64,000 nt of DNA, taken from positions 69,711-133,710 of the forward strand of contig NZ_LGDD01000002.1 of assembly GCF_001279695.1 (NCBI RefSeq), given 5' to 3'. The notes below the pieces were generated by a model. It did not search any database. It was given only the letters and a program-made list of their open reading frames with translations, and was not told the origin of the DNA. This document shows positions 1-8,662 of the stretch, in pieces. The DNA comes from Streptomyces sp. WM6378 (GTDB lineage Bacteria > Actinomycetota > Actinomycetes > Streptomycetales > Streptomycetaceae). Position numbers and translations under genes: made by a program. The stretch's first letter is position 1, and the number at the start of each line of letters is the position of its first letter.

Positions 1-4
1 GAAG

Positions 5-1219
5 ATGGCCGACCGCGTCACGGTGATCGGCTGGGACGGCTCGCCCCTCACCCCCGCGGCCACCTCCGCCCTCTCCGCGGCCACCCTGGTGGCCGGTGCC
101 GCCCACCACCTCGCACTCCCCGAAGTGCCGGCCGGCGCCGAGCGCATCCGGCTCGGCAGCGTGAGCCTGGCCGCCCGCCGCATCGCCGGCCACCGCGGCA
201 GCGCGGTCGTCCTCGCCGACGGCGACCCCGGCTTCTTCGGCGTCGTACGCACCCTCAGGGCCCCCGAGCACGGCTTGGAGGTCGAGGTCGTGCCCGCCGT
301 CTCCGCCGTCGCCGCCGCCTTCGCGCAGGCCGGGATGCCGTGGGACGACGCCCAGATCGTCGTCGCCCACCCGCGCACCCTGCGCCGCGCCGTCAACGTC
401 TGCCGCGCCCACCCCAAGGTCGCCGTCCTCACCTCGCCCGGCGCCGGACCCGCCGAACTCGCGCTGCTCCTCGAAGGCGTCCACCGCACCTTCGTCATCT
501 GCGAGGAGCTCGGCAGCGACCGCGAGCGGGTCACCGTCCTCACCTCCGAGAACGCCGCCGACCACGCCTGGCGCGACCCCAACGTCGTCATAGTCCTCGG
601 CGGCGGCCCCGCGACCGAGGGCGACGGCTGGCTCGCCGGACCCCCGCCCGGCTACCCGTCCGCGCCGCGTGGCTGGGCGCTGCCCGCCCGGGAGTACGGC
701 GCCGGGCTCGGCCCCGGCGAATCCACCGAGCTGCGCGCCGCCCAACTCGCCCGGCTCGGCCCGCGCATCGGCGATCTCGTCTGGGACATCGGCTGCGGCA
801 GCGGTGCCCTCTCCGCGGAGGCGGCCCGGTTCGGCGCCGCCGTGATCGCCGTCGACGACAGCGCGGAAGCCTGCTCGCGCACCGAATCCACCGCCCGCCG
901 CTTCGGAGTCCAGGTCCAGGTCGTCCGCGGCCGGGCCCCGCACGTCCTGGAGTCGCTGCCCGAACCCGATGTCGTACGCATCGGAGGCGGCGGCGCGGCC
1001 GTCGTGGAGGCGTGCGCCGATCGCAGGCCGGAGCGCATCGTGACGCACGCGGCCACCCGGGACGAGGCGGAGGCCGTGGGCGCCGCTCTGAGCGCCGGCG
1101 GATACGACGTCGAGTGCGCGCTCATCCAATCGGTCGACCTCGACACGAGCGCCTGGTCGGAGCGCGAACGCTCGGTCGCCTTCCTGCTCTCCGGAAGGCG
1201 GAAAGAAAGATCCCTGTGA
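5..1219 (+). CDS. cobL: Precorrin-6Y C5,15-methyltransferase (decarboxylating), CbiE-CbiT fusion
   Basis: A 404-residue bifunctional corrinoid enzyme. It methylates C5 and C15 of precorrin-6Y and decarboxylates the C12 acetate, using SAM, in the cytosol. The N-terminal half (about 1-195) is a tetrapyrrole methylase of the CbiE type. The C-terminal half (about 235-404) is a Rossmann methylase of the CbiT type with the SAM loop DIGCGSG at residues 261-267. The length matches CobL fusions. The ATG at base 5 is the first in the window and gives the usual N-terminus, but an upstream start cannot be excluded because the window begins there. It precedes the bluB-cobT fusion, another late B12 gene, separated by a 340-bp leader-like gap. 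Confidence 0.93.
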   Translation: MADRVTVIGWDGSPLTPAATSALSAATLVAGAAHHLALPEVPAGAERIRLGSVSLAARRIAGHRGSAVVLADGDPGFFGVVRTLRAPEHGLEVEVVPAVSAVAAAFAQAGMPWDDAQIVVAHPRTLRRAVNVCRAHPKVAVLTSPGAGPAELALLLEGVHRTFVICEELGSDRERVTVLTSENAADHAWRDPNVVIVLGGGPATEGDGWLAGPPPGYPSAPRGWALPAREYGAGLGPGESTELRAAQLARLGPRIGDLVWDIGCGSGALSAEAARFGAAVIAVDDSAEACSRTESTARRFGVQVQVVRGRAPHVLESLPEPDVVRIGGGGAAVVEACADRRPERIVTHAATRDEAEAVGAALSAGGYDVECALIQSVDLDTSAWSERERSVAFLLSGRRKERSL

Positions 1220-1559
1220 CCCCTTGGGCGCGCCGCGGGGGGTAGGCTGGCCGATCGTTGTACCGCACCCGGCCGTTCGGCGTTCCGCTCGCCAAGGGCC
1301 GGAAAAGGGGACCTTTTTGGGACCCGTTCGCGGTACGGCACATCCGGGGGACGCGCAACGTGGCGCAGCCCACACGGTCCGTGGCCGAGACTGACCGCCA
1401 CGGCGGCGAAGGCCCGCGACAATGCATGGTGTCGTTGATGCCTGCGGGCCGTTCGCAACCGCGCGGCGCACACGTTCTGAGCGACGGTGCCTCACGCGTC
1501 CAGCGTGTGCGGCCCCGGGCGCAGGCCGAAGGAGCACTACAGATGGGCGAGGGGTACGC
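1220..1559 (+). promoter_or_regulatory. 340-bp gap / probable long 5' leader of bluB-cobT
   Basis: No convincing gene lies here. A good -10 hexamer TAGGCT sits at 1243-1248, which would start an RNA near 1255 and give cobT a leader of about 300 nt. Inverted repeats are visible. GGCCCG/CGGGCC encloses CGACA/TGTCG (1411-1450). The segment 1503-1510 can pair either with 1468-1474 (GCACACG) or with 1493-1497 (CACGC), a mutually exclusive choice. A TTG-started frame of 101 codons (1258-1563) overlaps the cobT start, but its third-position GC looks clearly lower than that of the neighbours, so I treat it as non-coding. I did not find the conserved boxes of a cobalamin riboswitch. Confidence 0.4.
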
Positions 1560-4500
1560 ATGACTGACACCGGCCAGGTCCCGGGCGAGGGACTGCCGGA
1601 GAACGCAGGCATGGTGGAACAGCCGGGCGTCCCCGCTCCCGGTGCCTACACCTTCCTCGACCCCTCCGAGAACGGTGCGGACGACGACGATCTGCTCCTG
1701 ATGCCGGGCGCCCAGGGCGCCTGGATCGACCCGCAGTCCGCGCCCGCGCCCGCCCCCGTCATGGCCCAGGTGCCGCCCGTGCCCGGCCAGGCCGAGCCCG
1801 GCGCGCACGAGACCGGCGGCCGCGACACGGGCTCCGTCGAGCTCGGCGGCGTACGCGCGGCGCAGGCGCCCGCGGCGTCGACCCCGCCGCCGCGCCGCCC
1901 GCTCCACCTCGGCCCGCAGGTGCCGGACGCCTCCGCCGGAGTCGTACGCTCCCTCGCCGACCGGGGCCCGGCCGGCGCCCCCGTGAACCCGGTGCCGCTG
2001 CGCGCCCAGGGTCCGCCGACCGCCGGTCCCGAGTATCTGGACATCCCGCGCGAGGAGCCCGCGGCGCAGCTGTCGGGACCGCAGCTCGGGGAGCTCCCGC
2101 CGCAGCCCGGTATGGCATGGACGCCTCAGCAGCGAACGGCGCCCCACGAGTCACTCAACACACCCATGCCCCCTGCAGAAACGGTCGTCCCGGAGGAGTT
2201 CGCGGCCCAGGCCGCGGTTCCGGCCGTTCAGCCGCAGGCCGCCGAACACGCGGCGCAGCCCGTGGCACAGCCGGTCGCGCAGCCCGCCCTGCTCGTGGAC
2301 CAGCTGGTCGCCCAGCAGGCCGTTCCGCAGGCGGCCCAGCAGGCTCAGCAGCAGCCCGGAGTGCCGCAGCCGGTGGGCCAGTTCGTGCCCGTCGAGGGCT
2401 CGGTCCCGACCGGCCCGCACCTCGCGCCCGCACCCGTGCAGCCCGTACCGGAAGCGCCCGCCCCGCAAGCGCCCCGCGCGCAGGGCGTGCCGCAGCCGGC
2501 ACCGGAGCCCGTCGCCCCGGTCGCACAGCCCGTCGCTCCGGTGGCCGCCGAGCCGGAGCCGGTCGCGCCCGCCGAGCCCGCTGCCCCGATCGTCGTCGGG
2601 CCCGTGGCCGCCGAAGCCCCGGCAGCCGAGCCGGTCGCGGCGGAGCAGGCCCCGGCCGCTCCGGTCGCCGTCGAGCCCGTGGCGGCCGAGCCCATCGCCG
2701 TCGAGCCCATCGCGGTCGAGCCCGTGCCCGCCGAGCCGGTGGCCGTGGCCGAGCCGGTCGCCGTGGCCCCGCAGCCGATCGCCGTCGAGCCCGCCGTGCC
2801 CGCTCCGGCCGCAGCTCCCGAGGCCCAGCCGGCCGTCGTGGTGCAGAGCCAGGCGACCACGCACGTCGCCGTCCCCGTGCCGCAGGCCGCTCCCGAGGAG
2901 CAGGCGGTGACCGTGCCCGAGCCTGCCTCCGAGGCGCCGGCGGTCGTCGCCGCCGAGCCGGTCCAGGCGCCCGAGCCCGTGCTCGTACCGCAGCAGGAGC
3001 AGCCCCCGGCCGCCGAACCGGCCGAGGAAGCGGCTGTGATGGCTGCCCCGGCCGAGCCTGCCGAAGCCGCGTCCGCCGGCGAAGAGCCGCTCGAAGTGAT
3101 CAGTGCGCCGCAGCCCGCCGCCGTACCGGAGGCCGCCGCGGAGCCGGAGGCGCCCGCCGAGGCCGAGGAGCTCGCCGAGGTCTTCGAGGCCGCCGAGCAG
3201 GCGCCCGCCGCCCCCGGCTACGACGACGCCGAGCGCGAGGCCGTGCTCCGCGTCATGCGCGAGCGCCGCGACATCCGCAACGGCTTCCGCGGCGACCCCA
3301 TCCCGCACGAGGTGCTGCTCCGCGTCCTGGAGGCGGCCCACACCGCGCCGTCCGTCGGCCACTCGCAGCCCTGGGACTTCGTGGTGATCCGGTCCGCCGA
3401 GACCCGTCGCACCATGCACGAACTCGCCCGGCGCCAGCGCGAGGCGTACGCCAAGTCGCTGCCCAAGGGCCGGGCCAAGCAGTTCAAGGAACTGAAGATC
3501 GAGGCCATCCTCGAAACCCCGGTCAACATCGTGGTCACCGCGGACCCGACCCGCGGCGGACGGCACACCCTCGGCCGCTACACCCAGCCGCAGATGGCCC
3601 CGTACTCCTCGGCGCTCGCCGTCGAGAACCTGTGGCTCGCCGCCCGCGCCGAAGGCCTCGGCGTCGGCTGGGTCTCCTTCTTCGACGAGCGCGAGATGGT
3701 CCGCGCCCTCGGCCTGCCCGAGCACCTCGAAGTCGTGGCCTACCTCTGTGTCGGCTACGTCGACGAGTTCCCGGAGGAGCCCGAGCTGATGCAGGCGGGC
3801 TGGTCCAAGCGCCGCCCACTGTCCTGGGTCGTCCACGAGGAGACGTACGGCCGCCGCGCGCTGCCCGGCGAGGACCCGCACGACCTCCTTGACGAGACCG
3901 TCTCCAACATCCGCCCCCTGGACGCGAAGGCGCTCGGCGAGGCCTGGGAGCGCCAGAAGCGGATGACCAAGCCCGCGGGCGCGCTCGGCATGCTGGAGAT
4001 CATCTCCGCGCAGCTGTCCGGCCTCTCGCGCAAGTGCCCGCCGCCGATCCCGGAGCCCGCCGCCGTCGCGATCTTCGCCGGTGACCACGGCGTGCACGCC
4101 CAGGGCGTCACCCCGTGGCCCCAGGAAGTCACCGGCCAGATGGTCGCCAACTTCCTCGGCGGCGGCGCGGTCTGCAACGCCTTCGCCAACCAGGTCGGCG
4201 CCGAGGTCTGCGTCATCGACGTGGGCGTCGCCTCCGAACTCCCGGCCACGCCCGGCCTGTTGCCCCGCAAGGTGCGCGCCGGCACGGCCGACATGACGAC
4301 CGGCCCCGCGATGACCCGCGAGGAGGCGATCGCCGCCATCGAGGTCGGCATCGAGACCGCCCGCGACCTGGTGGCGGCCGGCAACAAGGCGCTCCTGACG
4401 GGCGAGATGGGCATCGCCAACACCACCGTGTCGGCCGCCCTGATCTCCCTCTACACGGGCGTCGACCCGGGCGAGGTCACCGGCCGCGGCACCGGCATCA

Positions 4501-4934
4501 ACGACGAGACGCACGCCCGCAAGGTCGACGTCGTACGCCGCGCCCTCGACCTCCACCAGCTGGACCCGGCCGACCCCATCGGCGTCCTCGCCGCGGTCGG
4601 CGGCCTGGAGCACGCGGCCCTCGTCGGCTTCCTGCTCGGCGGCGCCTCGCTGCGTACACCGGTGATCCTCGACGGCGTGAGCACCGGAGCCGCCGCCCTG
4701 GTCGCCCGCGCGATCGCCCCCGAGGTGCTCTCCGCCTGCATCGCGGGCCACCGCAGCGCCGAGCCCGGCCACGTGGCCGCCCTCAACAAGCTGGGCCTGC
4801 GCCCCCTGGTCGACCTGGACCTCCGCCTCGGCGAGGGAACCGGCGCCCTGCTCGCCCTGCCGGTGGTGCAGAGCGCGGCCCGCGCGATGCACGAGGTCGC
4901 CACGTTCGACTCGGCAGGCGTCACCGAGAAGTAG
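1560..4934 (+). CDS. cobT: BluB-CobT fusion with long disordered N-terminus
   Basis: A 1124-residue cytosolic protein with three parts. Residues 1 to about 550 are low complexity, rich in Ala, Pro, Val, Glu and Gln, with many short EPVA-type repeats. Residues about 553-770 form a flavin nitroreductase fold of the BluB type (5,6-dimethylbenzimidazole synthase; RRDIRNGF, APSVGHSQPWDF). Residues about 785-1124 are CobT, nicotinate-nucleotide:dimethylbenzimidazole phosphoribosyltransferase (FAGDHGVH, and EGTGA containing the likely catalytic Glu). The fusion would make the lower ligand and activate it as alpha-ribazole phosphate. The ATG at 1560 is chosen because coding bias begins there. The frame stays open upstream to 1422, but that part reads as leader. 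A strong hairpin follows the stop. Confidence 0.93.
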   Translation: MTDTGQVPGEGLPENAGMVEQPGVPAPGAYTFLDPSENGADDDDLLLMPGAQGAWIDPQSAPAPAPVMAQVPPVPGQAEPGAHETGGRDTGSVELGGVRAAQAPAASTPPPRRPLHLGPQVPDASAGVVRSLADRGPAGAPVNPVPLRAQGPPTAGPEYLDIPREEPAAQLSGPQLGELPPQPGMAWTPQQRTAPHESLNTPMPPAETVVPEEFAAQAAVPAVQPQAAEHAAQPVAQPVAQPALLVDQLVAQQAVPQAAQQAQQQPGVPQPVGQFVPVEGSVPTGPHLAPAPVQPVPEAPAPQAPRAQGVPQPAPEPVAPVAQPVAPVAAEPEPVAPAEPAAPIVVGPVAAEAPAAEPVAAEQAPAAPVAVEPVAAEPIAVEPIAVEPVPAEPVAVAEPVAVAPQPIAVEPAVPAPAAAPEAQPAVVVQSQATTHVAVPVPQAAPEEQAVTVPEPASEAPAVVAAEPVQAPEPVLVPQQEQPPAAEPAEEAAVMAAPAEPAEAASAGEEPLEVISAPQPAAVPEAAAEPEAPAEAEELAEVFEAAEQAPAAPGYDDAEREAVLRVMRERRDIRNGFRGDPIPHEVLLRVLEAAHTAPSVGHSQPWDFVVIRSAETRRTMHELARRQREAYAKSLPKGRAKQFKELKIEAILETPVNIVVTADPTRGGRHTLGRYTQPQMAPYSSALAVENLWLAARAEGLGVGWVSFFDEREMVRALGLPEHLEVVAYLCVGYVDEFPEEPELMQAGWSKRRPLSWVVHEETYGRRALPGEDPHDLLDETVSNIRPLDAKALGEAWERQKRMTKPAGALGMLEIISAQLSGLSRKCPPPIPEPAAVAIFAGDHGVHAQGVTPWPQEVTGQMVANFLGGGAVCNAFANQVGAEVCVIDVGVASELPATPGLLPRKVRAGTADMTTGPAMTREEAIAAIEVGIETARDLVAAGNKALLTGEMGIANTTVSAALISLYTGVDPGEVTGRGTGINDETHARKVDVVRRALDLHQLDPADPIGVLAAVGGLEHAALVGFLLGGASLRTPVILDGVSTGAAALVARAIAPEVLSACIAGHRSAEPGHVAALNKLGLRPLVDLDLRLGEGTGALLALPVVQSAARAMHEVATFDSAGVTEK

Positions 4935-4951
4935 CCCGTAGAGGTACGAGC

Positions 4952-4980
4952 GGGGGCCGGGGTCGCTGACCCCGGCCCCC
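4952..4980 (+). terminator. Rho-independent-type hairpin after cobT
   Basis: A perfect 13-bp inverted repeat (GGGGGCCGGGGTC against GACCCCGGCCCCC) with a 3-nt loop, 17 nt after the cobT stop. There is no T-run, as is usual in Streptomyces. Confidence 0.75.
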
Positions 4981-5104
4981 TCCCCATGTCGCCCGCGTCT
5001 TAGGGCCCGTAGGCTGTCCTCGGCGCCCGCACCCCCTCCCACCAGCCGCTTCACCGCCGCAGCGGCCCACCGCACGCCAGGTACGCCCGAGGAGCAGAGC
5101 CCCC

Positions 5105-6325
5105 ATGGCCGAACACCCCGCCTACCCCGTAGGCCTCCGCCTCACCGGCCGCCGCGTCGTCGTCGTCGGCGGCGGCCAGGTCGCCCAGCGCCGGCTGCCG
5201 GCCCTCATCGCCGCCGGGGCGGACATCACCCTGGTCTCCCCGAGCGCCACCCCCTCCGTCGAGGCCATGGCGGACGCGGGCGAGATCCGCTGGGAGCGGC
5301 GCCGCTTCGAGGACGGCGACCTGGCGGACGCCTGGTACGCGCTTGTCGCGACCGCCGACACCGAGGCCAACGAGCGCATCTCCGCCGAGGCCGAGCGCTC
5401 CCGCGTCTGGTGCGTACGCTCCGACGACGCGAGCGCCGCCACCGCCTGGACCCCGGCAACCGGCCGCTCCGAGGGCGTCACGGTCGCCGTCCTCACCACC
5501 GACAGCCCCGACCCCCGCCGCTCGGCCGCGATCCGGGACGCCGTCGTCGAGGGCCTGCGCGACGGCACCCTCGTCGCCCCGCAGCAGCGCACCCGCACGC
5601 CCGGCGTCTCCCTGGTCGGCGGTGGCCCCGGCGACCCGGACCTGATCACGGTGCGCGGCCGCAGGCTGCTCGCCGAGGCGGACGTGGTGATCGCCGACCG
5701 GCTCGGCCCCCGAGACCTCCTCGACGAGCTCCCTCCGCACGTCGAGGTGATCGACGCGGCCAAGATCCCGTACGGCCGCTTCATGGCGCAGGAGGCCATC
5801 AACAACGCGCTGATCGAGCACGCCAAGGCGGGCAAGGCGGTCGTCCGGCTCAAGGGCGGCGACCCGTACGTCTTCGGGCGCGGCATGGAGGAACTCCAGG
5901 CGCTGGCCGAGGCCGGCATCACCTGCACGGTGGTGCCCGGTATCTCCAGCTCCATCTCGGTGCCGGGCGCGGCCGGGATCCCGGTCACGCACCGGGGCGT
6001 GGCGCACGAGTTCACGGTGGTCAGCGGCCATGTGGCGCCGGACGACCCGCGCTCGCTGGTCGACTGGAAGTCGCTGGCGCAGCTGCGCGGCACCCTGGTG
6101 ATCCTGATGGGCGTCGACAAGATCGGCGCGATCGCGCAGGCGCTCGTCACGCACGGCAAGGACCCGGGGACCCCGGTCGCCCTCGTCCAGGAGGGCACCA
6201 CCGCCGCCCAGCGCCGCGTGGACGCCACTCTGGGAAGCGTCGCGGAGGTGGCCAGGGCCGAGGAAGTGAAGCCCCCGGCCGTCATCGTCATCGGCGACGT
6301 GGTGACGGTGAACTCCCGCGTGTGA
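5105..6325 (+). CDS. cysG: Siroheme synthase-like: precorrin-2 dehydrogenase + uroporphyrinogen-III C-methyltransferase
   Basis: A 406-residue fusion. Residues about 10-160 form the NAD-binding precorrin-2 dehydrogenase module (GRRVVVVGGGQVA near residue 15). Residues about 165-406 form the SAM-dependent uroporphyrinogen-III methylase (VSLVGGGPGDPDLIT from residue 168; VRLKGGDPYVFGRG further on). It makes precorrin-2 for corrinoids and can oxidise it to sirohydrochlorin. At 406 residues it is somewhat shorter than the roughly 457-residue E. coli CysG. Whether it feeds siroheme, B12 or both cannot be told from sequence, but the location beside cobL and cobT favours supply to B12. A GAGGAG-type ribosome site precedes the ATG. 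Confidence 0.92.
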   Translation: MAEHPAYPVGLRLTGRRVVVVGGGQVAQRRLPALIAAGADITLVSPSATPSVEAMADAGEIRWERRRFEDGDLADAWYALVATADTEANERISAEAERSRVWCVRSDDASAATAWTPATGRSEGVTVAVLTTDSPDPRRSAAIRDAVVEGLRDGTLVAPQQRTRTPGVSLVGGGPGDPDLITVRGRRLLAEADVVIADRLGPRDLLDELPPHVEVIDAAKIPYGRFMAQEAINNALIEHAKAGKAVVRLKGGDPYVFGRGMEELQALAEAGITCTVVPGISSSISVPGAAGIPVTHRGVAHEFTVVSGHVAPDDPRSLVDWKSLAQLRGTLVILMGVDKIGAIAQALVTHGKDPGTPVALVQEGTTAAQRRVDATLGSVAEVARAEEVKPPAVIVIGDVVTVNSRV

Positions 6326-6410
6326 CCGCCGTGAACCCACGCCCGTAACCAGCGCCCGAACCTTTGCCCCTTCGCCCGTAACCACCGGTAACGGATCTCC
6401 GTCCCAGCCG

Positions 6411-6439
6411 TTGGCACCTCACCCAGGACAAGGCAGTAT
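6411..6439 (+). promoter_or_regulatory. Candidate promoter giving a leaderless mRNA
   Basis: TTGGCA (6411-6416) and CAGTAT (6434-6439) are separated by 17 bp. The expected transcription start falls at or next to the GTG at 6446, so translation would begin at the 5' end of the RNA. Confidence 0.5.
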
Positions 6440-6445
6440 CACCCT

Positions 6446-7264
6446 GTGGCCGATCTCATCACCGTCGAGGACCCCGACGACCCCCGCCTGCGCGACTACA
6501 CGGGCCTGACCGACGTGGAGCTGCGGCGCCGCCGCGAACCCGCCGAAGGCCTCTTCATCGCCGAGGGCGAGAAGGTCATCAGACGGGCCAAGGACGCCGG
6601 CTACGAGATGCGCTCGATGCTGCTCTCGGCCAAGTGGGTCGACGTCATGCGGGACGTCATCGACGAGCTTCCGGCCCCCGTGTACGCGGTGAGCCCGGAC
6701 CTCGCCGAACGCGTCACCGGCTACCACGTGCACCGGGGGGCGCTCGCCTCGATGCAGCGCAAGCCGCTGCCGGCCGCCGACGAACTCCTCACCACCGCCC
6801 GCCGGGTGGTGGTCATGGAGGCGGTCAACGACCACACCAACATCGGTGCGATCTTCCGCAGCGCCGCCGCCCTCGGCATGGACGCGGTCCTGCTCTCGCC
6901 GGACTGCGCGGACCCGCTGTACCGGCGCTCGGTGAAGGTGTCGATGGGCGCGGTCTTCTCGGTCCCGTACGCCCGCCTGGAATCGTGGCCCAAGGGCCTG
7001 GAATCGGTCCGCGGGGCGGGCTACAGGCTGCTGGCCCTGACCCCCGACGAGAAGGCCTCCGACATCGAGGACGCCGCCCCGCACAAGCTCGACAAGGTGG
7101 CCCTGATGCTCGGCGCGGAGGGCGACGGCCTCTCGACCCAGGCCCTGGTGGCCGCGGACGAGTGGGTACGCATCCCGATGGCACACGGAGTCGACTCCCT
7201 GAACGTGGGCGCGGCGGCCGCGGTGGCGTTCTACGCGGTGGCGACGGGCAGGCCGACTGCCTGA
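6446..7264 (+). CDS. TrmH/SpoU-family RNA 2'-O-methyltransferase
   Basis: A 272-residue SPOUT methylase, expected to use SAM to methylate a ribose in rRNA or tRNA. The three SpoU motifs are present: NDHTNIGAIFRSA (about residue 130), LGAEGDGLS (about 225) and IPMAHGVDSLNVG (about 247). An N-terminal substrate-binding part (EGLFIAEGEKVIRRA) is typical of the family. The substrate base cannot be deduced. The start is GTG, with a -10-like hexamer only 6 nt upstream and no good Shine-Dalgarno, suggesting leaderless translation. It is convergent with the kinase gene and shares a hairpin with it. Confidence 0.88.
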   Translation: MADLITVEDPDDPRLRDYTGLTDVELRRRREPAEGLFIAEGEKVIRRAKDAGYEMRSMLLSAKWVDVMRDVIDELPAPVYAVSPDLAERVTGYHVHRGALASMQRKPLPAADELLTTARRVVVMEAVNDHTNIGAIFRSAAALGMDAVLLSPDCADPLYRRSVKVSMGAVFSVPYARLESWPKGLESVRGAGYRLLALTPDEKASDIEDAAPHKLDKVALMLGAEGDGLSTQALVAADEWVRIPMAHGVDSLNVGAAAAVAFYAVATGRPTA

Positions 7265-7281
7265 GCGCCCCTTGGGGGCGC
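7265..7281. terminator. Hairpin shared by convergent genes
   Basis: GCGCCCC and GGGGCGC around a 3-nt loop fill the 22-bp gap between the convergent RNA methylase and kinase genes. A longer alternative pairing, CTGAGC with GCTCAG, spans 7261-7290. Confidence 0.6.
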
Positions 7282-7286
7282 GGGGC

Positions 7287-8468
7287 TCAGAACTGCTTGA
7301 CCGCAGCGATCCCCAGCAGCACGATCAACGTCACCAGCACGAACACGGTGAGCCGCTGCCGCAGCAGCCGGGGGTTGGCGGGCCGCAGCCCGCCGGAGGT
7401 GCGGGGCCCGGGCCGAGTGCCCGGACGCCCTCCGGGACGGGAGGCGGCGTTGCTGCGCGGCCCGCCGGGACGCGAGCCCCCCGTGCGCGGCGCGGGCCGG
7501 GCTGCCGGGGCCCCAGTGCCCCGCCCGGCCTCGGTGTAGCGCTGGGTCCGGTCGTCGAGCCGCCCCGTGGGCCGGTCGAGCTCGACCCGCTCGCGCTGAG
7601 CCGGCGGCCGCGCCTCCGCGACCTGCCCGTGCAGCCCGCCCTGGGCCTCCCGCGCGGCGATCTCCTTGAGCCGCATGGAGAGCTGGAGCGTGCTGGGCCG
7701 CTCCTCGGGGTCCTTCGCCAGGCACGCCCGGACCAGCGGGGCCAGCGCGTCCGGCACGCCGCGCAGCTGCGCTTCCTCGTGCACCACGCGGTAGAGCATC
7801 ACCTCGGAACTGCCGTGCCCGAAGGGCGAGTCGCCCATCGCGGCGTACGCCAGCGTCGCGCCGAGCGAGAAGACGTCGGTGGCCGGTGTGACCGCGGCGC
7901 CGCGCACCTGCTCGGGGGCGAGGAAGCCGGGGGAGCCGACAGCAGTGCCGACATGGGTCAGCGTCGAGGCACCGGTGGCCCAGGCGATGCCGAAGTCGAT
8001 GATCCTGGGCCCCTTCGGGGACAGCAGGATGTTGGACGGCTTGAGGTCCCGGTGAACGACTCCGGCCTCGTGCACCGCGACGAGCCCCTCGGACAGCGCG
8101 GCCCCGATCGCGGCGGCCTCGGAGGCCGTCAGCGGACCCTCCTCGGCGACCTTGTCGTGCAGCGAGGGCCCGGGGACGTACTGGGTGGCGAACCAGGGTC
8201 GTTCGGCTTCGAGGTCGGCGGCGACCAGCCGGGCCGTGCAACCGCCACGGATCCGCCGCGCGGCCGAGACCTCACGCGCGAACCGGGACCGGAACTCCTG
8301 GTCCTCGGCGAGGTCGGGCCGGATCACCTTCAGCGCCACCCGCTGCCCGCGCCGGTCGGAGCCGAGGTACACGACCCCCATGCCGCCCGCGCCGAGACGC
8401 CGGTGGAGCCTGAACGAGCCGACGACACGCGGGTCCTCGCGCCGGAGCCGCATCATCGCCATTTTCAT
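7287..8468 (-). CDS. Tail-anchored Hanks-type serine/threonine protein kinase
   Basis: A 393-residue protein kinase. The catalytic domain (about 16-280) has the glycine loop GAGGMG (residues 26-31), the ATP lysine K47, the catalytic loop HRDLKPSN with D141, and DFG at 158-160. A long Pro/Arg/Gly-rich basic linker follows. The protein then ends with one hydrophobic segment (about 371-389) and three or four residues. There is therefore no extracellular sensor such as PASTA repeats. The kinase is cytoplasmic and anchored by its C-terminus. The ATG at 8468 has an AGCGGGG ribosome site. The frame stays open further upstream but without a family-like sequence. The substrates are unknown. Confidence 0.93.
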   Translation of the reverse strand: MKMAMMRLRREDPRVVGSFRLHRRLGAGGMGVVYLGSDRRGQRVALKVIRPDLAEDQEFRSRFAREVSAARRIRGGCTARLVAADLEAERPWFATQYVPGPSLHDKVAEEGPLTASEAAAIGAALSEGLVAVHEAGVVHRDLKPSNILLSPKGPRIIDFGIAWATGASTLTHVGTAVGSPGFLAPEQVRGAAVTPATDVFSLGATLAYAAMGDSPFGHGSSEVMLYRVVHEEAQLRGVPDALAPLVRACLAKDPEERPSTLQLSMRLKEIAAREAQGGLHGQVAEARPPAQRERVELDRPTGRLDDRTQRYTEAGRGTGAPAARPAPRTGGSRPGGPRSNAASRPGGRPGTRPGPRTSGGLRPANPRLLRQRLTVFVLVTLIVLLGIAAVKQF

Positions 8469-8662
8469 CCCCGCTGCCAGTCCTGTTGACGTGGCACAGC
8501 TTACGTACCCGTCGCCCGGTGTGCTCATAGGCCGCGCCCTCGCGGCCCGGGCGATTGTCAGTGCCGGGTGGGAAACTTGAAGAGTGGTCAGCAACCCGTG
8601 GATCCAGGGCCGCTGACCCGCGCGAGATCTCAACGGTCCGTCGCAGAAGGGGGTTTGGATCT

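Noticed and set aside
1258..1559. Cobalamin riboswitch in the bluB-cobT leader
   Set aside because: I looked for the conserved B12-box and GGGAA/GGTG elements and did not find them; only generic hairpins are present.
1258..1563. A 101-codon upstream ORF overlapping cobT
   Set aside because: Third-position GC seems clearly below that of the neighbouring genes, the composition is Arg/Gly/Pro-rich, and no domain is visible.
2151..5075. A 974-codon minus-strand ORF rich in Gly, Asp, His and Leu
   Set aside because: It is the antisense shadow of the repeat-rich bluB-cobT gene in GC-rich DNA; no domain, and the start has no ribosome site.
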